This document shows positions 1-5,605 of a stretch of DNA of 5,624 nt, one piece after another (the first letter of the stretch is position 1; each line of letters opens with the position of its first letter). Origin of the DNA: Lachnospiraceae bacterium (lineage in GTDB: Bacteria > Bacillota_A > Clostridia > Lachnospirales > Lachnospiraceae). The position numbers and the translations under genes are program-made. The notes under the pieces were generated by a model. The model had not been told where the DNA came from. It saw nothing but the letters and a program-made list of their open reading frames with translations, and ran no database searches. The stretch covers positions 1 to 5,624 of the forward strand of contig JAFUEG010000373.1 in the NCBI GenBank assembly GCA_017464045.1. Reading direction: 5' to 3'.

Positions 1-1
1 T

Positions 2-1033
2 AACAATATATTAAATGTTAGAACTATTCCCATGGAGATGGAATACACACCGGCAAGAAGTACTACTCAAGATATGCTGGTTTATGATGATGGCATAGGA
101 AAAATATATATGAATTCCATGAGTTTATATGATAGTAATATGGATGGTGTACCTGAATTATATTATTTATGGGATTTTAGCGATTTAAATTATTTTGAAT
201 TTGAGGACGGATCTGTTGAGCAATGTGTTAATAATTATTATAGAGTAGTAACGCGTTATAGTTATGATGGAATAAGAGTTAATTATGACAGTGTTTCGTA
301 TGTATATGAGTATTTAAATGGAAAGTCAGAAGTCCAAATTGTTGATGCTACGGGTGACATAAGTCTAACAGATATTGTGATTGATAAGAATCCTAATGTA
401 TTTGAAAAGGGCATCGACGTATATAAAGAAAATGAAGACGGCACCTCAGCAGATATAGATAAGGTTAATTATTATATAGCAAATTATAAAAGAGAAACTA
501 AGGCGGAGATAGATGACAGCTTGCCTTGGAGACAGGCATATATTGATTATTTAAAATCACTTGATTTAACTGATCCATCCATGTATATAGAAGATGAGAT
601 TTTCAATATAATTAATGAATCGTTTTTTTGGTGCGATTTTGCAACTTATGAATTTAAATTAGTAGATTATGATAATAATGGAATACCTGAGCTTTGCTTA
701 ATGAAGTGGTGGAACGGTTTTGAATTATCAGGTAGTATTTATCAATATGAATTTGTTGAATATAAAGAAGATGGAAACCTGGAGATAATACACGCAGCAG
801 AATTATATGAATATAATTCTTTAGATGGGGAGTGCTTTGTGAAAACCAGAGGAGACAAAGAACGCTTAGATCATTCGTTAATAGATTTGTTCGATGAGGA
901 AGGATTTTCTGATTCATGGTACCCACTTATTAATAATGCTCCAGAGTACGAATTTGAATATTATTTTTATGATTCAACAACCAGCGATTTAAACCCCGAT
1001 GCAATCACATATATAGAAAACTACGGCAAATAG
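2..1033 (+). CDS. Acidic protein with two EF-hand-like DxDxxG-PEL repeats, function unknown (5' partial)
   Basis: No function is recognised. The frame is open to the left edge of the window. The first ATG (32) has no Shine-Dalgarno before it and ten sense codons precede it in frame, so the true start, and any signal peptide, probably lies outside. Numbering from that ATG, two similar loops are visible: D34-x-N36-x-D38-G39-x-P-E42-L and D212-x-D214-x-N216-G217-x-P-E220-L. These resemble the calcium loop of EF-hand or dockerin motifs. The second copy is preceded by a helix-like segment with WRQAYIDYL at 166-174, a lead-in often seen before such repeats in extracellular proteins of Clostridia (recalled family knowledge, not a search). 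The protein is rich in Asp, Glu and Tyr, has few Cys and shows no membrane segment in the visible part. Secretion or lipid anchoring is inference. The stop is TAG at 1031, and no terminator is evident after it. That this is a real gene is fairly sure; its role is not. Confidence 0.8.
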   Translation, partial: NNILNVRTIPMEMEYTPARSTTQDMLVYDDGIGKIYMNSMSLYDSNMDGVPELYYLWDFSDLNYFEFEDGSVEQCVNNYYRVVTRYSYDGIRVNYDSVSYVYEYLNGKSEVQIVDATGDISLTDIVIDKNPNVFEKGIDVYKENEDGTSADIDKVNYYIANYKRETKAEIDDSLPWRQAYIDYLKSLDLTDPSMYIEDEIFNIINESFFWCDFATYEFKLVDYDNNGIPELCLMKWWNGFELSGSIYQYEFVEYKEDGNLEIIHAAELYEYNSLDGECFVKTRGDKERLDHSLIDLFDEEGFSDSWYPLINNAPEYEFEYYFYDSTTSDLNPDAITYIENYGK

Positions 1034-1050
1034 ATAATAGCATATGAAAA

Positions 1051-1202
1051 ATGTATCCGAACTGTTGTTATTTTGATGATGCGCAAAAAATTACTAAGAA
1101 GGGTTGGGTAATATATATATAAATAATATATACCTCGACGATAAAGATACTATAGATTTTAATGAAGAGGAAAATATTATTTATAATATATTTGTCAAAT
1201 AA
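1051..1202 (+). pseudogene. Possible decayed 3' end of a small or paralogous gene, interrupted at an AT tract
   Basis: Two short open stretches in different frames look like one broken reading frame. The first runs from ATG 1051 and encodes MYPNCCYFDDAQ then KITKKGWVIYI, stopping at TAA 1120. The second is open from 1098 to TAA 1200 and ends DDKDTIDFNEEENIIYNIFVK (the last 21 codons, given here as DDKDTIDF, then NEEENIIYNIFVK). The switch falls in an AT-dinucleotide run (1110-1120). Removing a single AT unit would join them into about 48 residues of acidic, protein-like sequence. The pattern Y-F-D-D-x-x-x-I-T-K-K followed by an acidic tail resembles the C-terminal part of proteins like the gene just upstream, so a leftover of a tandem paralogue is possible. 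There is no good ribosome site before 1051. It could equally be non-coding AT-rich spacer. Confidence 0.3.
1182..1187 (+). promoter_or_regulatory. Candidate -10 box for the 1249 gene (weak)
   Basis: A perfect TATAAT lies 62 bases before the ATG at 1249. The sequence 17 bases upstream (TTAATG, 1159-1164) is a poor -35, and the surroundings are so AT-rich that a chance match is likely. If it is used, transcription would start near 1194 and give a leader of about 55 nt containing the SD and hairpin at 1205-1248. Confidence 0.25.
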
Positions 1203-1204
1203 AA

Positions 1205-1248
1205 AGAGGAGGAAATGCAGACGCGATGTAGCTCTGCAATGAGACATT
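1205..1248 (+). promoter_or_regulatory. Strong SD far from the start codon, with an intervening hairpin and mini-ORF
   Basis: AGAGGAGG (1205-1212) is the only good Shine-Dalgarno near the 1249 gene, but it ends 36 nt before that ATG, far beyond the usual 5-10 nt. In between lies a perfect inverted repeat, TGCAGA (1216-1221) with TCTGCA (1233-1238). The stem can be extended by GC/GC pairs (1223-1224 with 1231-1232) if C1222 is bulged. Folding would bring the SD to about 13 unpaired nt from the ATG. Alternatively the SD serves ATG 1215, opening a 13-codon frame (MQTRCSSAMRHYG) whose TAA at 1254-1256 lies just inside the next gene, so ATG 1249 sits within the end of the mini-ORF (tATGgaTAA). Either would set translation of the downstream gene. 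The geometry is directly visible; its function is inferred. Confidence 0.5.
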
Positions 1249-2649
1249 ATGGATAACAATATGAACAACCAAAATAACACAAATAACAATTTCGGGTATT
1301 TGCAAACAAATAATCAACAACAGGATAGTCAGTTTTATTCGGGGTATGGTAATTATCCTTATAAGGCTCCAAAAGGGCCTAAGAAACCATTGAACAAAAA
1401 GGCACTTATTATAGCATTAGCAGCTATTGCTGCAATTGTCGGTATATTTATTTTTGTCAAGACACGAAAAACAACTATTGATTTAAATAAATATGTGAAG
1501 GTGGAGTTTTCGGGATATGATGGCAAGGGAAAAGCTTATGTTTCCTTCGATAAAGAAAAATTTTTAAAAGATTATAGTGACAAGATTGAAAGAACATCAA
1601 AATACAAAAATGTGATAAAACAAGATTGGGGCGGCTTATACAAAGAGGTTTTACGTGAAAGTACTCCGGCTGAAGATTTTCTTGATGAATGTGTAAATGG
1701 TAATTTAGATGTATCTTATGAATTAAGCAATGGAGATGTTGTGGTATATACGTGGGACGTAGATACTCAAAAGGCACTTGATTATTTCAATTGCAAGGTC
1801 AAGATAGATAGTAAAACATTTACGGTAGCAGGACTGGAAGCTGTAAAAACGTTTAATCCGTTTGACTATGTAGATGTCACATTTACCGGAACAGCACCTG
1901 ATTCGTCTGTAAAAATTGAGAAAAAATCCACTTCAGATGAGATGCAATATATCAGTTTTAGCGCGGACAAAGAGAGTGGTGTCAGCAATGGAGATACTGT
2001 AACAGTCACAGCAGACTATGCTTACTGTGATGAAGATGATTTTATAGAGAAATTTGGAAGCGTTATTTCAGAAAATGAGCGGGAATATACTGTAGAAGGT
2101 CTTTCACATTATGTGGTTGACGTAAATGAGATTCCTGCTGATATGATTGAAAAGATGACTAACCAGGGTGCGGATGCACTTAGATCTCAAGTCGCCAATA
2201 GTTGGAAAAATCCTGAAGATTTGTTGGGTGCTGAATCTATAGGATATTATTTCCTTTATCCAAAGCAGGGAATGAAAACATACGATAAAAATTATATATA
2301 TATTATATATAAAGTTACCGCTGAGGTAAGTTCCTCTGAGTCAGACGAAGATGGTGAATCAACCGAAGATACTGAGGATAATGGGTCAGATGGTGGAAAT
2401 CTTACATATTACTATTATATTCAGTTTAAAGATATTATTATGCTTGATGATGGCACTTGTTCGGTTGATTTGAGTGATTATAAGATTCCTGAGGGCTCTG
2501 CATGGGATAGAAATATTTATTCAGGTGAAATTTACTGGGTAAGTGAGCATGAATATGTAACGGGTTATGGCGACTTGGATACCATGTTTAACAACCTTGT
2601 AGTAACAAAGGTTGAGGAATATGAGTACACTTCGACGGTACAGGAATAA
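1249..2649 (+). CDS. Single-pass membrane protein with Asn/Gln-rich N-terminal tail and repeated extracytoplasmic domains, function unknown
   Basis: 466 residues; no specific function is recognised. Residues 1-36 are dominated by Asn and Gln, then come Tyr/Gly/Pro and a Lys-rich stretch (39-51), followed by one hydrophobic helix at about 52-70. With the positive charge before the helix, the tail is probably cytoplasmic and residues 75-466 outside. The outer part starts with IDLNKYVKVEFSGYDGKG, typical of membrane proteins of Clostridia that often carry a zinc ribbon in place of this tail. Two related units follow, each SNGD-V-V-plus a beta-rich stretch ending in a [FY]TV-x-GL motif (about 160-196 and 246-285), suggesting a duplicated beta domain. 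Residues 352-383 form a Ser/Glu/Asp linker before a last Tyr-rich domain. The start is ATG 1249, because an in-frame TGA lies at 1240; Met5 (1261) is a less likely alternative. Neighbouring genes give no firm clue to its role. Confidence 0.85.
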   Translation: MDNNMNNQNNTNNNFGYLQTNNQQQDSQFYSGYGNYPYKAPKGPKKPLNKKALIIALAAIAAIVGIFIFVKTRKTTIDLNKYVKVEFSGYDGKGKAYVSFDKEKFLKDYSDKIERTSKYKNVIKQDWGGLYKEVLRESTPAEDFLDECVNGNLDVSYELSNGDVVVYTWDVDTQKALDYFNCKVKIDSKTFTVAGLEAVKTFNPFDYVDVTFTGTAPDSSVKIEKKSTSDEMQYISFSADKESGVSNGDTVTVTADYAYCDEDDFIEKFGSVISENEREYTVEGLSHYVVDVNEIPADMIEKMTNQGADALRSQVANSWKNPEDLLGAESIGYYFLYPKQGMKTYDKNYIYIIYKVTAEVSSSESDEDGESTEDTEDNGSDGGNLTYYYYIQFKDIIMLDDGTCSVDLSDYKIPEGSAWDRNIYSGEIYWVSEHEYVTGYGDLDTMFNNLVVTKVEEYEYTSTVQE

Positions 2650-2702
2650 TTGCATATGATAACAAAGACGGCGTATCAACGGTTTTGCCCTAAAATAATC
2701 TG

Positions 2703-2732
2703 TTGACACATAAGGGTGATTAGTAATATTAT
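2703..2732 (+). promoter_or_regulatory. Sigma-A-type promoter for pyrBI
   Basis: A perfect -35 box TTGACA (2703-2708) is followed after 18 bases by TATTAT (2727-2732), a five-of-six match to the -10 consensus. Transcription should start near 2739, giving a leader of about 80 nt before pyrB. Alternative -10 alignments in the same AT-rich run (for example ATATTA at 17 bases) would move the start by only a base or two. It lies 54 bases after the stop of the upstream gene and makes pyrBI an independent transcription unit. Confidence 0.75.
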
Positions 2733-2761
2733 TAAATGTAGAATTAATTGGGTTTGCGGTC

Positions 2762-2812
2762 GGACAGGCAGTAATAAAATGTTACGCCTGTCCTTCCATA
2801 GACAGATGGGAG
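2762..2812 (+). promoter_or_regulatory. Structured pyrB leader: long hairpin plus an SD-covering hairpin
   Basis: Hairpin one pairs GGACAGGC (2762-2769) perfectly with GCCTGTCC (2786-2793). With A2770 bulged, GTAA (2771-2774) also pairs with TTAC (2782-2785), leaving a 7-nt loop. It is not followed by a T run, so it is not a normal intrinsic terminator. Hairpin two pairs 2793-2799 (CTTCCAT) with 2806-2812 (ATGGGAG, one G-U pair) and would bury the pyrB Shine-Dalgarno GGGAG. GACAG occurs both at 2763-2767 and 2801-2805, so CTGTC (2788-2792) has two possible partners. Pairing with the second copy would break hairpin two and free the SD, though that stem is only 5 bp. No sequence like the PyrR-binding loop of Bacillus pyr leaders was noticed. 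The structures are visible; a regulatory role in pyrimidine control is inference. Confidence 0.5.
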
Positions 2813-2823
2813 AGCAAAGATGA
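2779..2823 (+). other. Possible 14-codon leader ORF ending on the pyrB start codon
   Basis: ATG 2779 opens a frame encoding [14 protein letters not shown] that stops at TGA 2821-2823, overlapping the pyrB ATG (2820-2822) as ATGA. Its start codon lies in the loop of the leader hairpin, and its codons cross the hairpin that covers the pyrB SD. It has only a weak ribosome site (AGGC, 2766-2769). A frame this short may be chance. Confidence 0.2.
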
Positions 2824-3737
2824 AACATTTAATTGATCCAACCGATTTGAGTGTTGAAGAGATTGATGGGATACTTAATCTCGCGCTTGATATAATCGAC
2901 AATCATGATAAGTACAAAGAGGCGTGTAAGGGTAAAAAACTCGCTACTTTATTTTTTGAACCAAGTACAAGAACCAGACTTAGCTTTGAAGCAGCTATGA
3001 TGGAATTAGGTGGAAATGTACTTGGTTTTTCTTCTGCCGATTCGTCCTCAGCCACAAAGGGTGAAAGTGTTGGCGACACCATAAGAGTTGTAGGCTGCTA
3101 TGCAGATATAATTGCCATGAGACATCCAAAGGAGGGTGCACCTATGCTTGGTTCCATGGTGTCACCGGTACCTATTATAAATGCCGGCGACGGCGGACAC
3201 AACCATCCGACTCAGACAATTACGGATTTACTTACCATAAAGCGCGAAAAGGGAGATTTAAATAATTTCACCATAGGTCTGTGCGGAGACTTGAAATTTG
3301 GACGAACCGTTCACTCATTAATCAAGGCGCTTTCTAGATATGAAGGTATAAAATTCATACTCATTTCGCCAAAGGAATTAAAGGTTCCTGATTATATAAT
3401 CACAGAAGTATTTGAGAAGAATAATATAGATTATAGGGAAGTTACGACCATGGAAGAGGTTATGCCGGAGCTCGACATAATCTACATGACAAGAGTACAG
3501 AAGGAAAGATTCTTCAACGAGGCCGATTATGTTCGTTTGAAGGATACATATATATTGGATAAGAGTAAGCTTAAAAATGCAAAGGAAAATCTTTCGATTA
3601 TGCATCCTCTGCCACGTGTAAATGAGATATCAACCGAGCTTGATGACGACCCGCGTGCAGCTTACTTCCGACAGGCACTTAATGGCAAATATGTCCGTAT
3701 GGCACTTATTCTTACACTTTTGGGGGTGAATGTATAA
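2820..3737 (+). CDS. pyrB: Aspartate carbamoyltransferase catalytic chain PyrB
   Basis: Transfers the carbamoyl group of carbamoyl phosphate to L-aspartate, giving N-carbamoyl-aspartate; this is the committed step of de novo pyrimidine synthesis, in the cytoplasm. The 305 residues match the family's usual length of about 300-310. The carbamoyl-phosphate site STRTR is at 49-53, with the following LSFEAAM helix. The mobile loop SATKGES (77-83) supplies the Ser and Lys contributed from the neighbouring subunit of the trimer. Other hallmarks are R101-H102-P103, HNHPTQ (127-132), [12 protein letters not shown] (156-167), the aspartate-binding TRVQ with R225 and Q227, and HPLPR (262-266). All expected active-site residues are present. 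The start at 2820 has SD GGGAG (2808-2812) at 7 nt. The pyrI gene begins one base after the stop, so the product probably forms the allosteric holoenzyme rather than a stand-alone trimer. Confidence 0.97.
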   Translation: MKHLIDPTDLSVEEIDGILNLALDIIDNHDKYKEACKGKKLATLFFEPSTRTRLSFEAAMMELGGNVLGFSSADSSSATKGESVGDTIRVVGCYADIIAMRHPKEGAPMLGSMVSPVPIINAGDGGHNHPTQTITDLLTIKREKGDLNNFTIGLCGDLKFGRTVHSLIKALSRYEGIKFILISPKELKVPDYIITEVFEKNNIDYREVTTMEEVMPELDIIYMTRVQKERFFNEADYVRLKDTYILDKSKLKNAKENLSIMHPLPRVNEISTELDDDPRAAYFRQALNGKYVRMALILTLLGVNV

Positions 3738-3738
3738 A

Positions 3739-4152
3739 ATGAAGGTAGACAGTATACAAAACGGAATTGTATTAGACCACATTTCTGCCGGTAAGGCATT
3801 TCAGGTGTATCACGACCTTGAGCTTGATAAGCTTGACTGCAGTATAGCGATACTTCAAAATGTTACGAGTAATAAGATGGGCAGGAAGGATATCCTTAAA
3901 ATCGATCAGGAGTATGATGTAAATCTTGATGTGCTCGGTTACATAGATCCTGACATAACCGTAAGTATAATCAAGGATGGTCAGACTATTGAAAAAAAGA
4001 AGGTAGCTCTTCCTAAAAAGCTTATAAATGTTAAAAAATGCAAGAATCCACGCTGTATCACCTCTGTCGAAACAGATATCCCGCAGATATTTGTGCTGAC
4101 TGACGAAAAAAACCATGTTTACAGATGTATTTACTGTGAAGCTGATAAATAA
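3739..4152 (+). CDS. pyrI: Aspartate carbamoyltransferase regulatory chain PyrI
   Basis: Non-catalytic chain that binds nucleotide effectors and bridges PyrB trimers, giving feedback control of pyrimidine synthesis. From M1 at 3739 it has 137 residues, slightly shorter than the E. coli chain. The N-terminal nucleotide-binding domain shows GIVLDHI (9-15), KMGRKDILKI (46-55) and a Lys cluster at 86-88, matching effector-contact regions in E. coli PyrI. The C-terminal zinc domain has C101-x4-C106 and, after 23 residues, C130-x2-C133: exactly the E. coli spacing, and the part that contacts PyrB. An in-frame ATG at 3730 would add MYK and overlap pyrB. I prefer 3739 because the likely SD GGGGGTGA (3722-3729) is almost on top of 3730, and MKVDSIxNGIV is how I recall clostridial homologues starting. 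One base separates it from the pyrB stop, implying coupled translation and matched amounts of both chains. Confidence 0.95.
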   Translation: MKVDSIQNGIVLDHISAGKAFQVYHDLELDKLDCSIAILQNVTSNKMGRKDILKIDQEYDVNLDVLGYIDPDITVSIIKDGQTIEKKKVALPKKLINVKKCKNPRCITSVETDIPQIFVLTDEKNHVYRCIYCEADK

Positions 4153-4178
4153 GAAAGGGAGTTTTTATCTTTTTTTTT
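4144..4178 (+). terminator. Weak terminator-like element after pyrI
   Basis: GATAAA (4144-4149), overlapping the pyrI stop, can pair with TTTATC (4164-4169), directly followed by nine T (4170-4178). The T run is good, but the stem is only six mostly A-T pairs with a 14-nt loop, so termination may be partial. Confidence 0.4.
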
Positions 4179-4208
4179 AGAGCGTAATATGTAAATAAAT
4201 CTGATTAA

Positions 4209-4240
4209 AAACCACTTCAAATTATGGGTTTACTTTTTTT
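4209..4240 (+). terminator. Second weak stem plus T run, overlapping the murA -35
   Basis: AAACC (4209-4213) pairs with GGTTT (4227-4231), and seven T follow at 4234-4240. The stem has five pairs and a 13-nt loop, so it is weak on its own. Its 3' arm and the start of its T run overlap the best -35 candidate of the murA promoter (4229-4234), so it may simply be promoter sequence. Confidence 0.25.
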
Positions 4241-4256
4241 CTAGATGTGTTATAAT
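4229..4256 (+). promoter_or_regulatory. Extended -10 sigma-A-type promoter for murA
   Basis: TATAAT (4251-4256) is a perfect -10 and is preceded by TG one base upstream (TGTTATAAT, 4248-4256), the extended -10 form. The best -35 is TTTACT (4229-4234), a four-of-six match at 16 bases. An extended -10 commonly makes up for a weak -35. Transcription should begin near 4263, leaving a leader of about 40 nt and making murA largely independent of pyrBI. Confidence 0.75.
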
Positions 4257-4262
4257 CTTTAA

Positions 4263-4291
4263 GACTATGTATATGCCTAATACATAAAGTC
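4263..4291 (+). promoter_or_regulatory. Hairpin at the 5' end of the murA transcript
   Basis: TATGTAT (4266-4272) and ATACATA (4280-4286) are a perfect 7-bp inverted repeat with a 7-nt loop. In an alternative register, GACT (4263-4266) with AGTC (4288-4291) extends the inner six pairs to ten with a two-base bulge. It begins at the predicted transcription start and ends just before the murA SD AGAGG (4293-4297), leaving the SD free. A 5' hairpin of this kind can stabilise an mRNA, but the sequence does not show its function. Confidence 0.45.
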
Positions 4292-4303
4292 AAGAGGTGT
4301 GAA

Positions 4304-5605
4304 ATGAAAAAGTATGTGATTAAAGGCGGTACGCCTTTAGATGGTGAAGTAACAATTGCCGGTGCAAAAAATGCTGCTTTAGGTATTCTTGCTGCGGCTA
4401 TTCTTACTGACGATGAATGTATCATTGAAAATGTTCCTTATGTAGAAGATACAAAGGTACTGCTTAGAGCGATAGAGGCTCTTGGCGCTACTGTTAAATA
4501 TATAGATTTACACACGGTTTCAATTTGCGGAAAGACTATAGACAGAGATAATCTGTGTGTTGATGATGAGTACATAAGAAAAATAAGAGCATCTTACTAT
4601 CTGCTCGGCTCCATGCTTGGTAAATTTAAATATGCACAGGTAGCCCTTCCGGGTGGCTGTGATATAGGACTTCGTCCTATAGACCAACATATCAAGGGTT
4701 TTGAGGCGCTTGGCGCAAAGGTGGATATAGTAAGCGGAGGTAAGGTTGTGGCAAAGGCGGATAACCTTATCGGTCGTCACATTTATATGGACGTTGTAAC
4801 CGTTGGTGCGACGATTAATATAATGATGGCAGCAGTTCTTGCAGAAGGAAAAACCACTATAGAAAATGCTGCAAAGGAACCGCACATAGTTGACGTTGCA
4901 AACTTCCTTAACAGTATGGGTGCAAACATCAAAGGTGCCGGTACCGATGTTATAAGAATACGTGGTGTACAAAGGCTTGTGGGAACGGAATATTCTATAA
5001 TTCCTGACCAGATTGAGGCCGGTACATTTATGACAATGGCGGTTGCTACAAAGGGAAATATACTTATTAAAAATGTTATCCCTAAGCATATGGAGGCTAT
5101 TTCTTCAAAGCTTTCAGAGATTGGTGCAACTGTTATAGAGTACGACGACTCCATAAGAGTTATGGCTGACGGAAGGATGAAATCCACACAGATAAAGACG
5201 CTTCCTTATCCGGGATTTCCGACAGATATGCAGCCGCAGATGGCAACTACGCTTGCACTTTCATCAGGTAACAGCATCATAACCGAGAGTATATTTGAAA
5301 ATCGTTTTAAGTATGTAAATGAGCTGGCGCGCATGGGAGCAAGGATAAAGGTTGAAGGAAATTCAGCAATAATTACAGGTGTAGAAGGATACACAGGTGC
5401 CAATCTGGTAGCTCCGGATCTTAGAGCGGGAGCGGCGCTGGTTATTGCAGCACTTGCGGCAGATGGCATAAGCACTATTGATGATATAAAATATATCTTA
5501 AGAGGATATGAAGATTTCGATGGAAAGATAAGAGCTTTAGGCGGACAGATAGAGATAGTTGACAACGAGCATGATGAACAAAAGTTTAAATTAAGAGTAG
5601 GTTAA
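4304..5605 (+). CDS. murA: UDP-N-acetylglucosamine 1-carboxyvinyltransferase MurA
   Basis: Transfers enolpyruvate from phosphoenolpyruvate to UDP-N-acetylglucosamine, the first committed step of peptidoglycan synthesis, in the cytoplasm. The 433 residues are slightly longer than the E. coli enzyme (419) and contain both halves of the EPSP-synthase-like fold. Key residues are present: K22-N23 in AGAKNAALG, R95 in IRASYYLLG, the catalytic loop LPGGCDIGLRP with C119 and R124, FPTDMQPQ with D308 (the catalytic Asp), DLRAGAALV with R374, and RGYE with R400. C119 is the residue alkylated by fosfomycin; the natural Cys-to-Asp change of resistant MurA enzymes is absent. Firmicutes often have two MurA paralogues, and which one this is cannot be told here. 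The start at 4304 has SD AGAGG (4293-4297) at 6 nt and its own promoter. The linkage to pyrBI has no obvious metabolic logic beyond both pathways using UMP-derived nucleotides. Confidence 0.97.
   Translation: MKKYVIKGGTPLDGEVTIAGAKNAALGILAAAILTDDECIIENVPYVEDTKVLLRAIEALGATVKYIDLHTVSICGKTIDRDNLCVDDEYIRKIRASYYLLGSMLGKFKYAQVALPGGCDIGLRPIDQHIKGFEALGAKVDIVSGGKVVAKADNLIGRHIYMDVVTVGATINIMMAAVLAEGKTTIENAAKEPHIVDVANFLNSMGANIKGAGTDVIRIRGVQRLVGTEYSIIPDQIEAGTFMTMAVATKGNILIKNVIPKHMEAISSKLSEIGATVIEYDDSIRVMADGRMKSTQIKTLPYPGFPTDMQPQMATTLALSSGNSIITESIFENRFKYVNELARMGARIKVEGNSAIITGVEGYTGANLVAPDLRAGAALVIAALAADGISTIDDIKYILRGYEDFDGKIRALGGQIEIVDNEHDEQKFKLRVG

Noticed and set aside
1068..1289. Minus-strand frame of 73 residues, very hydrophobic, across the gap before the membrane-protein gene
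   Set aside because: The hydrophobicity follows from reading an AT-rich and Asn-codon-rich stretch backwards; no ribosome site or promoter supports it.
2625..2693. Protein-like frame VHFDGTGIIAYDNKDG... overlapping the end of the membrane-protein gene, as if a frameshift had shortened it
   Set aside because: The annotated C terminus (YEYTSTVQE) fits how such proteins end as far as I recall, there is no slippery site, and the extra frame is only 22 codons.
2762..2793. Intrinsic terminator for the upstream gene
   Set aside because: The stem is strong but is followed by TTCCATAG, not a T run, and it lies downstream of the pyrB promoter, so a leader structure fits better.
3730..3738. Upstream ATG as the pyrI start, overlapping pyrB
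   Set aside because: The SD is too close to it; ATG 3739 has workable spacing and the family-typical N terminus.
3378..4116. Minus-strand open frames opposite pyrB and pyrI
   Set aside because: Both real genes are certain from conserved residues, and the opposite frames look like low-complexity shadows.
4520..5187. Long open frames on the minus strand inside murA (4520-5089 and 4783-5187)
   Set aside because: They lie wholly opposite a gene with complete family motifs, lack ribosome sites and encode no recognisable protein; they are mirror effects of murA codon use.
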